A stretch of DNA of 32,431 bases, taken from an uncultured Lachnospiraceae bacterium. Its GTDB lineage: Bacteria; Bacillota; Clostridia; Lachnospirales; Lachnospiraceae. The stretch is from contig CADBNF010000044.1 in assembly GCA_902796005.1 (NCBI GenBank), positions 1-32,431 of the forward strand. The letters are read 5' to 3'. Position 1 is the stretch's first letter. The number at the start of each line of letters is the position of its first letter. The notes beneath the pieces are model-generated. The model saw nothing but the letters and a program-made list of their open reading frames with translations. It did no database searches and was not told the DNA's origin. Positions 15,275-21,411 of the stretch are shown here, piece by piece. A program made the translations under genes and the position numbers.

Positions 15275-16537
15275 TCAGGCCTTGAATTTGCTCTGATAAA
15301 TGGGATGGCTGTCGCAGAGCATCTGTACCTTCTCCAGAATATCCTTGCGTTTCCCCTCGAAATCATAGACTGCGTCGGCAATCAAATTGCCTACCAGGCG
15401 CATATCCTCTTCCTTAAAGCCCCTCGAGGTGACTGCAGGGCTTCCCAGACGCAGGCCGCTGGTCTCGGAGGCCGGACGGGGATCATCCGGTACTTTATTC
15501 TTATTGGTGGTGATACGCACGGAATCCAGCCGGATTTCCAGCTCCTTGCCGCTGATGTCCATATCCTTCAGATCCACCAGCATCAGGTGGTTGTCGGTGC
15601 CGCCGGATACAAGCTTAAGGCCTCTTTCCAGCAGGGTATCCGCCATGGCGGCTGCATTTTTCACGATCTGGTGCTGGTACACCTTAAACGCGGGATGTAA
15701 AGCTTCGCCCAGGGCCACTGCCTTGGCCGCGATGATATGCATCAGCGGGCCGCCCTGGGTGCCGGGGAACATGGCCGAGTCGATCTTTTTGGCGATATCC
15801 GGATCATTGGTCAGGATGATGCCGCCCCTGGGACCGCGCATGGTCTTGTGGGTGGTCATGGTCACCACATCCGCGTAGGGCAGGGGGCTTGGATGCTCAC
15901 CCGCGGCAATCAGGCCTGCAATGTGGGCAATATCCACCATCAGGTAGGCGCCGACCTCCTTGGCGATGTCGCCGAAGGCCTTGAAATCGATTACCCTGGG
16001 ATAAGCGGAAGCGCCGGCGATGATCATCTTCGGTTTATGCTTAAGCGCCAGATCCCGCACCTGGTCATAGTCAATCCTTCCGGTCTCCGGATTCAGGCCG
16101 TAGGAGATGGTATTGTAGTTCCGGCCGGAGAAATTGGCCTTGGAGCCGTGGGTTAAGTGGCCGCCCTGGTTCAAATCCATGCCCAGCACCGTGTCGCCGG
16201 GTTTGCAGAGGGCCAGATAAACGCAGAAATTCGCCTGGGAACCGGAATGGGCCTGCACATTGGCATAGTGGGCATCGAAAATCATTTTCGCCCGCTCGAT
16301 GCACAGGTTTTCCGCCATGTCCACGTAATCGCAGCCGCCGTAGTACCGGTGTCCCGGGTAGCCTTCCGCGTATTTATTGGTCAGTACGGAACCCATGACC
16401 GCCATAACCTCGGGGCTTACCAGGTTCTCGGAAGCAATCAGTTCGATGTTGTTGCGCTGCCTGCCCAGCTCCAGATCCAGGATTCTGGCAATTTCCGGGT
16501 CATAGGCGTTGATGTATTTCATGCTCAGCTCTACCAT
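15275..16537 (-). CDS. glyA: Serine hydroxymethyltransferase
   Basis: The 420-residue PLP enzyme interconverts serine and glycine while charging tetrahydrofolate with a one-carbon unit. Clear family marks are [36 protein letters not shown], the PLP lysine Lys231 in [12 protein letters not shown], and a C-terminal [14 protein letters not shown]. Length and order are those of bacterial GlyA. The start ATG has an AAAGGAAG site. The gene heads a transcript that continues into the propeller protein and epimerase, an unusual downstream partnership for glyA. The leader is only about 37 bases, so no folate, glycine or purine riboswitch fits between promoter and gene. Confidence 0.97.
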   Translation of the reverse strand: MVELSMKYINAYDPEIARILDLELGRQRNNIELIASENLVSPEVMAVMGSVLTNKYAEGYPGHRYYGGCDYVDMAENLCIERAKMIFDAHYANVQAHSGSQANFCVYLALCKPGDTVLGMDLNQGGHLTHGSKANFSGRNYNTISYGLNPETGRIDYDQVRDLALKHKPKMIIAGASAYPRVIDFKAFGDIAKEVGAYLMVDIAHIAGLIAAGEHPSPLPYADVVTMTTHKTMRGPRGGIILTNDPDIAKKIDSAMFPGTQGGPLMHIIAAKAVALGEALHPAFKVYQHQIVKNAAAMADTLLERGLKLVSGGTDNHLMLVDLKDMDISGKELEIRLDSVRITTNKNKVPDDPRPASETSGLRLGSPAVTSRGFKEEDMRLVGNLIADAVYDFEGKRKDILEKVQMLCDSHPIYQSKFKA

Positions 16538-16580
16538 GTCGTCTTCCTTTCTTTATTCAACTAAAGTGTATTGTTATCCT

Positions 16581-16609
16581 AACATAAAGATTGCCAGACC
16601 GCAACTCAA
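16581..16609 (-). promoter_or_regulatory. Promoter of the glyA operon
   Basis: TTGAGT and TATGTT are separated by 17 bases on the minus strand, giving a start near 16574. It is divergent from the Nudix promoter, whose -35 box lies 57 bases away. Confidence 0.55.
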
Positions 16610-16665
16610 AAACATAAACCTTAAACACTTCCTGCCTGCTGTCTTTTCCGGAACACTTCATTACC

Positions 16666-16694
16666 TTGTTCCGAAAAGCTGAATATGTTATACT
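16666..16694 (+). promoter_or_regulatory. Promoter of the MutT-type Nudix gene
   Basis: TTGTTC and TATACT are separated by 17 bases. The predicted start near 16701 lies downstream of an in-frame ATG at 16685, which argues that the ATG at 16739 is the real start codon. Confidence 0.6.
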
Positions 16695-16738
16695 GGCGAT
16701 GGATCGCTTTCCTACACTTTCCTATACAGGAGAAAACA

Positions 16739-17197
16739 ATGATAAACAGTACATTATGCTACATCGAAACCGCGGACAGCTACCTGATGCTGCACCGGGT
16801 CAAGAAGGAAAATGACATGAATAAAGACAAGTGGATCGGCATCGGCGGCAAATTCGAGGACAGGGAAAGCCCGGAGGACTGCCTGCTGCGGGAGGCAAAA
16901 GAAGAAACGGGCCTGACCCTGACCGAATTCCGCTACCGGGGCATCGTCACCTTTGACAATGACCTCTACGAGACAGAATTCATGCACCTTTTTACCTGCA
17001 CAGGCTGGGAAGGGGAAATCGGAGAATGCAATGAAGGCGAGCTGGTCTGGATCAAAAAAACCGATATCGACGCCTTAAATCTCTGGGAAGGAGACAGAAT
17101 CTTCTTCCGCCTGCTGGCAGAGGATACCGGCTTTTTCAGCCTGAAGCTGACCTACCACGGGGATGAACTGCAGTCTTACGAAACCCGCGTGTACTGA
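16739..17197 (+). CDS. MutT-type Nudix hydrolase, probable 8-oxo-dGTP diphosphatase
   Basis: This 152-residue protein has a complete Nudix box from Gly37 to Leu59, with the canonical spacing G-x5-E-x7-RE-x2-EE-x-G and a single departure, Ala53 where a large hydrophobic residue is usual (RESPEDCLLREAKEETG shows most of it). The N-terminus STLCYIETADSYLMLHRVKK is typical of the MutT/YtkD/MTH1-like group that hydrolyses oxidised purine nucleoside triphosphates. The chosen ATG has AGGAG seven bases upstream; an ATG 54 bases earlier lies before the predicted transcript start. It is a single-gene transcript between the divergent glyA operon and a convergent aldo/keto reductase gene. It is unrelated in detail to the ADP-ribose-type Nudix gene at 3563-4222. 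Confidence 0.88.
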   Translation: MINSTLCYIETADSYLMLHRVKKENDMNKDKWIGIGGKFEDRESPEDCLLREAKEETGLTLTEFRYRGIVTFDNDLYETEFMHLFTCTGWEGEIGECNEGELVWIKKTDIDALNLWEGDRIFFRLLAEDTGFFSLKLTYHGDELQSYETRVY

Positions 17198-17221
17198 CCC
17201 GCTGTACGGATGGTAAGCAAA

Positions 17222-17249
17222 AGGAGGGCGTCCGGTTGGATACCCTCCT
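17222..17249. terminator. Hairpin between convergent genes, probable weak bidirectional terminator
   Basis: AGGAGGG (17222-17228) pairs with CCCTCCT (17243-17249), extended inward by TCC/GGA. T-rich tracts on both sides are short (CTCTTATT on plus, TTTTG on minus), so efficiency is uncertain. Confidence 0.55.
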
Positions 17250-17255
17250 CTCTTA

Positions 17256-18401
17256 TTAACACCCAAACAGTTCGGCTGTCTTCTTCATTCTTTCGGAAAC
17301 TTTCACCTCAAAGGGGCATCTGGCCTCGCAGCCTTTGCAGCCGATGCAGTCGCCGGCTTTCTTTTCCAGGGCCAGGTAGTGGGATCTGACGCTCTCCGGG
17401 ACTTCCTTCTGGGCCGTTGCCAGATCGTAGAATTTGTTCACCATGGCGATGTCGATGTCCATGGGGCAGGGTTTGCAGTGGCCGCAGTAGGTGCACTGTC
17501 CCTTCGCCGAATGCAGAGGCGCATGGGCAATGACCGAAGCATAGTCTTTCTCTGCCTCCGACGCGGTTTCGTAAGAAAGTGCCGCATCCACCTGCTCCTT
17601 CGTATCATAGCCGCAGAGAATGGAGGATACGCCGGGTCGGGTCAGGGCATAATGAATGCACTGGGCCGGGGTAAAGGCTACGCCGTAGGGAGACTGCTTT
17701 GCGTCAAAGAGCCGTCCGCCCAGGAAGCCTTTCATGACGGTGATGCCCACTTCCTTTTCCTCACAGAGCCGGTAAAGGGCAGCCCTCGCCGGGTCGATGC
17801 CCGAGAGGTTCTCATTGTCATAGTTTTCGATCATTTCCATGATATTTTCACTGGCGGGCTTCATGTCAAAGGCAGGATTTACCGCAAACAGCAGCATTTC
17901 CACAAAACCGGTTTTCACCGCGCGGATCGCCATTTCCGGATTGTGGGTGGAAAGGCCGATATGCCGGACAACCCCTTCCTCGTGCATACGGTGCACATAC
18001 CGGATGAAATCGCCGTTCATGCTCCTGTTCCAGTCGTCCTCCGAATCAATATAGTGAATCATGCCCAGATCGATATAGTCCGTCTTCAGCCGCTTCAGGT
18101 AATCCTCGAAGGCCGGCACCACCTGCTTCATGTCCCTGTCCCGGACATACTGTCCGTCCTGCCAGGTGGATCCGAAATGGGCCTGTACAATCCAGTGCTC
18201 CCGGTTGCCCTCCATGGCTTTGCCGATAATGTCCCTGGCCTTGGGATTGGGCATCCAGCAGTCGATGATGTTGATGCCCTTCTCCGCCGCATAGCGGACA
18301 AGCTCCACGGACTCCTCTTCCTCATGCCGCTCCAGCCACTCTCCGCCGAAGCCTATCTCACTGACCGAAAGCCCGGTCCTTCCCAGTTTCCTGTATTTCA
18401 T
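17256..18401 (-). CDS. Aldo/keto-reductase-like protein fused to a two-cluster ferredoxin domain
   Basis: The 381-residue protein has an aldo/keto reductase barrel (KYRKLGRTGLSVSEIGFGGE at the start) followed by a ferredoxin-like tail. The tail has two four-cysteine motifs, CTYCGHCKPC and CIGCKGCEARC, for two [4Fe-4S] clusters. In the barrel the expected catalytic Asp47 and His116 are present, but the catalytic tyrosine position is Asn52 (IIDCWMPN) and the lysine position is His75 (IVQAHFGS). Classical NAD(P)H carbonyl reduction by the Tyr/Lys pair should therefore not work, so it may use another chemistry or act as an electron-transfer or binding protein. The start follows AAAGGAG; a longer N-terminus to 18425 lacks a site. 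No promoter was found and the upstream terminator is only 20 bases away, so its transcription is unclear. Confidence 0.85.
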   Translation of the reverse strand: MKYRKLGRTGLSVSEIGFGGEWLERHEEEESVELVRYAAEKGINIIDCWMPNPKARDIIGKAMEGNREHWIVQAHFGSTWQDGQYVRDRDMKQVVPAFEDYLKRLKTDYIDLGMIHYIDSEDDWNRSMNGDFIRYVHRMHEEGVVRHIGLSTHNPEMAIRAVKTGFVEMLLFAVNPAFDMKPASENIMEMIENYDNENLSGIDPARAALYRLCEEKEVGITVMKGFLGGRLFDAKQSPYGVAFTPAQCIHYALTRPGVSSILCGYDTKEQVDAALSYETASEAEKDYASVIAHAPLHSAKGQCTYCGHCKPCPMDIDIAMVNKFYDLATAQKEVPESVRSHYLALEKKAGDCIGCKGCEARCPFEVKVSERMKKTAELFGC

Positions 18402-18420
18402 CCCCGTCTCCTTTCCTGTA

Positions 18421-18448
18421 AACAATACCCGGGAGAGTCCCTCCCGGG
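18421..18448 (-). terminator. Probable intrinsic terminator of the L,D-transpeptidase gene
   Basis: CCCGGGAG (18428-18435) and CTCCCGGG (18441-18448) form an 8-bp stem with a 5-base loop. On the minus strand it is followed by TATTGTTT, a broken U-tract. It lies 20 bases after the stop of the transpeptidase gene and just before the aldo/keto reductase start, so some read-through may feed that gene. Confidence 0.65.
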
Positions 18449-18467
18449 CATGTATGAAACGTATTCT

Positions 18468-20366
18468 TTACCAGCCTTCCACCAGCCGCTCCGTATTGTC
18501 CGGCCCGTGAACCTGGTCCACAGAGTAATAAACGATAACCGGATAGCCGATTTCCATATGCTGGAAGACAATCCTTGCGGCATCCAGGGGCATGTTCACA
18601 CAGCCGTGGCTGCCGTAGTTATAGTAATAATCCGGAATGGTATAAAAGCTGGGATCCTGCCAGCTGGCGTCATGCAGGCCCACCGGCCCGTTGAAGGGCA
18701 TCCAGTAATCCGAATGGGCGTTGGAATACCCGGTAAACTGCCAGTCGTCCTTCTTGCCGTCGATGGCCCAGCAGCTGCCAGAGGGCGTTGCGTAGCCGTC
18801 TGCCACCCGGCCCGTGATAACCGGGGTGTCCACCACGAGCTGGCCGTTGGAGTAGCACCACAGGTGCTGGGAGGAAATGCAGACCTCCACGTAGGTATTG
18901 CCGATGTCGTTGATGGAACGATCCAGGGCGGTGTACAGGTAATCCGGCTGCACCTCCACGTTGGCATGCTCGTTGATGTACTGGATAAGATGGGCAGTGG
19001 TGTCGTCCTTGTCGATGCACCAGCCGTAGTCGCCGCCGGCTTCCAGCTCAACCTCCACGCCGTAGGAGGTCATGAAACGGTGCTTCAGGCCGAAGGTATC
19101 GGTTTCATAGGCCATATCCGTTACCCAGGCCCTGACCAGGCTTTCGTCCAGATAATAATTACCCGCTTCATCCTTCACCAGCCAGGAGGCGATGAGGTCG
19201 GAATCCACCTCCCAGAACCGGTCGCTGAAATTGTAGGTAATGTGGGCGGTGGTCATCTCGTTCAGCTCGGCCGCCTTTGCCACAAGCTCTTCGTCGTCGC
19301 TGAAGACCTTCGGGGCCTCATAGGCGCCTTCCGCATCCAGGTTGACGTTGTAGCTGCCGGTGGCCAGGGCATTTTTGATGACCTCCACGGTCTTTTTCCG
19401 GTTCAGGGTTGTGCCTTCCTTCTCCGGTTCGATGACAAAGGCATCATTTTTCCGGGTGATGTAGGCATCCTCCGGCGGCGCGGAATTCATGGGCTTTAAG
19501 CATTCCAGGCTGTCAATCTTCTCTTCCAGCTGAGCCTCGTCGTATTCGGTGGCGCCGCCGACTGTATAATACTTGCTGCCGAAGATGTCCATGAACCACA
19601 GGTTCTCGTTCTGGCCCTCCACGATCTGATCCACTTCGTCGGATTCCGTGTATTTCAGGCTGATTTCCGAACCGACAATGGTCTCGGTGCGGTTGTTTCT
19701 TTCCTTGATGGTCAGGTTGAAGTTGGTGAGGTCTTCCTGCATCACCCGCTTCAGTTCTCCCGCCGTCATCCGGGAAGCATCGTATTCGTTCACAATGGTT
19801 CCGGGATAAAAATGCCCGGCGAAATAATATCTTCCCCACAGATACAGTCCGGCGATGGCAGCCAGGATGATAACCAGGGCAATGACCTTGCCGTGTCCCC
19901 GATGCTCCTCTTCGTCATCCTCGTCGTCCTCGTCCTCGTCGTCGAACTCCTCTTCGCCGCCTGCGGGCACGGTCTGCCGGGGCGCTTCCTGCTGTATCGG
20001 CGGCGCGGCGCTTTCCGCGGCTTCTGCCGCCTTCTCCAGGGCCTCTGCCTCCTCGTCCGCCGGCTGCGCCGCATCCATATCGGGAAGCTCCATCCTGCCG
20101 GTGATGCCCTCTTCCGCTTCCTTCGAAGCCTCTTTCAGCTCTTCAAGGGCGTCCTTTGCAGGCTCTGCGGCTTTTTCCGCGGCCGTCTCTACGGTTTCTG
20201 CTGCCTTATCAGCCGCTTCCTGTACGGTTCCTGCCGTCTGATCAGCCGCTTCCTGTACGGTTTCTGCCGACTGATCAGCCGCTTCCTTCACGGCTTCCGC
20301 CGCCGCTTCCGCAGCCTTTTCTACGGTTTCTTCCGTCTTTTCCATAATGTCTTTATTTTCTTCCAT
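18468..20366 (-). CDS. Membrane-anchored L,D-transpeptidase (YkuD) with repetitive N-terminus
   Basis: This protein of 632 residues has a cytoplasmic N-terminal region of about 160 residues, one membrane helix (161-178), a long extracytoplasmic region of the peptidoglycan-binding type often found before YkuD domains, and a C-terminal YkuD domain. The active-site motif is SHGCVN, with His587 and Cys589, so it should crosslink peptidoglycan through 3-3 bonds or attach proteins to it. The N-terminal part is built of alanine-rich 11-residue repeats (AADQSAETVQE and variants, about 21-64) that should form a long amphipathic or coiled-coil helix, then a very acidic stretch (138-154). Such a cytoplasmic domain is unusual for this family. 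It has its own promoter. The ribosome binding site is weak, and Met9 is a possible alternative start. Confidence 0.9.
   Translation of the reverse strand: MEENKDIMEKTEETVEKAAEAAAEAVKEAADQSAETVQEAADQTAGTVQEAADKAAETVETAAEKAAEPAKDALEELKEASKEAEEGITGRMELPDMDAAQPADEEAEALEKAAEAAESAAPPIQQEAPRQTVPAGGEEEFDDEDEDDEDDEEEHRGHGKVIALVIILAAIAGLYLWGRYYFAGHFYPGTIVNEYDASRMTAGELKRVMQEDLTNFNLTIKERNNRTETIVGSEISLKYTESDEVDQIVEGQNENLWFMDIFGSKYYTVGGATEYDEAQLEEKIDSLECLKPMNSAPPEDAYITRKNDAFVIEPEKEGTTLNRKKTVEVIKNALATGSYNVNLDAEGAYEAPKVFSDDEELVAKAAELNEMTTAHITYNFSDRFWEVDSDLIASWLVKDEAGNYYLDESLVRAWVTDMAYETDTFGLKHRFMTSYGVEVELEAGGDYGWCIDKDDTTAHLIQYINEHANVEVQPDYLYTALDRSINDIGNTYVEVCISSQHLWCYSNGQLVVDTPVITGRVADGYATPSGSCWAIDGKKDDWQFTGYSNAHSDYWMPFNGPVGLHDASWQDPSFYTIPDYYYNYGSHGCVNMPLDAARIVFQHMEIGYPVIVYYSVDQVHGPDNTERLVEGW
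20208..20306 (-). repeat. Three 33-base in-frame tandem repeats in the transpeptidase gene
   Basis: Units begin at 20208, 20241 and 20274, each starting ATCAGCCGCTTCC on the plus strand. They encode 11-residue units of the AADQ(S/T)AxTVQE type, about residues 21-53. The first two units are nearly identical in DNA, suggesting recent slippage or unequal recombination. Weaker 11-residue copies continue on both sides. Confidence 0.85.
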
Positions 20367-20423
20367 AGCAACCCGCCTGTATTCTTTACTCCCGGGAAAG
20401 CTTTACCTGCTTCCCTTATAAGA

Positions 20424-20452
20424 ATAGTATCTTAAATGCCGTTCTTTTTCAA
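20424..20452 (-). promoter_or_regulatory. Promoter of the L,D-transpeptidase gene
   Basis: TTGAAA and TACTAT are separated by 17 bases on the minus strand, only 10 bases past the stop of the GRE activase gene. No terminator separates the two genes, so the transpeptidase could also receive read-through from the GRE operon. The leader holds a small GGGAAGC/GCTTTCCC hairpin. Confidence 0.6.
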
Positions 20453-20461
20453 TAACGGATT

Positions 20462-21400
20462 TCAGCCTCCCACCTGGGCGGTGAGGCCGCAGCCCTCCAC
20501 GATGGCCTTCAGAGCCTGCATGTGTTCGTCGGAGGGAACTTCTATGCCCAGATTCATGTCCTTTCCCAGGCTTTCGTTCTTGGACTCTCCCAGCCGGTGA
20601 TAGGGAAGAAGGTGGACCGCCACATCCTTTCCCAGCTCCTTCGCGGCAAATTCCGCCGTTGCCAGTATATTTTCCGCGGAATCGTTATAGCCGGGAATCG
20701 TGGGCACCCGGATGATGACCGGCACCTTCAGGTCGTGGTAGACGTGCCGGATGTTGTCCAGTATCTGTTCGTTGGGCACGCCAGTCAGCCGCCGGTGTTC
20801 TTCGCTGTCCATGTGCTTGATGTCCAGAAGCCCCAGGTTTACATAAGGAAAGACCGCATCGATCACCTCCCGGGAGGCAAAGCTGCAGCTTTCCACCGCG
20901 GTATGCAGGCCTTCCTGCTGCGCCGCATACAGGAGGCAGGCGGTAAATTCCGGATGCATCAGGCATTCCCCGCCGGAGACGGTCATGCCGCCGCCGGAGG
21001 CATCCAGGAAAAGCTTGTCCGCCAGCACCTTCTTCAGCACCTCCGCCACGGTCATTTCCTTTCCGGAAATCTCCCGGGCATCCGCCGGACAGACGGATAT
21101 GCAGGCGCCGCAGTTTACGCACAGGCTCCTGTCGGTGATGGACAGGTATTTGTCCTTCTTCTGCCCGATGCGGATGGCCTTCTGCGGGCAGACCGGCACG
21201 CAGCGGCCGCAGGCCGTGCATTTATTGCTGTAGACCATCAGCTGGGGCTCGGCCAGGTTGGATTCCGGGTTGGCGCACCACAGGCACCGTAAGGGACAGC
21301 CCTTTACGAAGACCGTTACCCGCACCCCCGGGCCATCATGTATGGAATAGCTCTGGATATTGAATACCGGAGCGGTAACCTCCAGATAATCTTCTCTCAT
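20462..21400 (-). CDS. Glycyl radical enzyme activase (radical SAM, two extra 4Fe-4S clusters)
   Basis: The protein of 312 residues has the radical SAM cluster motif C35-x3-C39-x2-C42 (CPLRCLWC), a SAM-binding GGE at 144-146, and an inserted ferredoxin module with two four-cysteine motifs (C61, 64, 67, 71 and C94, 97, 100, 104). This is the layout of activases for non-PFL glycyl radical enzymes such as glycerol, choline or hydroxyproline systems; pyruvate formate-lyase activase lacks the insert. It reductively cleaves S-adenosylmethionine to make the 5'-deoxyadenosyl radical that abstracts hydrogen from the GRE glycine. It lies 11 bases after the GRE gene, with a GAGGGAAGAG site, and is surely its partner. 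Confidence 0.96.
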   Translation of the reverse strand: MREDYLEVTAPVFNIQSYSIHDGPGVRVTVFVKGCPLRCLWCANPESNLAEPQLMVYSNKCTACGRCVPVCPQKAIRIGQKKDKYLSITDRSLCVNCGACISVCPADAREISGKEMTVAEVLKKVLADKLFLDASGGGMTVSGGECLMHPEFTACLLYAAQQEGLHTAVESCSFASREVIDAVFPYVNLGLLDIKHMDSEEHRRLTGVPNEQILDNIRHVYHDLKVPVIIRVPTIPGYNDSAENILATAEFAAKELGKDVAVHLLPYHRLGESKNESLGKDMNLGIEVPSDEHMQALKAIVEGCGLTAQVGG

Positions 21401-21411
21401 CTCTTCCCTCT

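Noticed and set aside
16538-16738. A riboswitch upstream of glyA or the Nudix gene
   Set aside because: Predicted leaders are about 37 bases each way, too short for a known folate, glycine or purine riboswitch, and no conserved core is visible.
17379-19499. A 706-codon open frame on the plus strand
   Set aside because: It is antisense to the ferredoxin-aldo/keto reductase and L,D-transpeptidase genes, whose domains are clear. Its product is rich in His, Val and Gly with no recognisable domain, as expected from the complement of G+C-rich coding DNA.
20208-20306. Short regular repeats that might suggest a CRISPR array
   Set aside because: The 33-base units are contiguous, without spacers, in frame within a gene, and encode 11-residue protein repeats.
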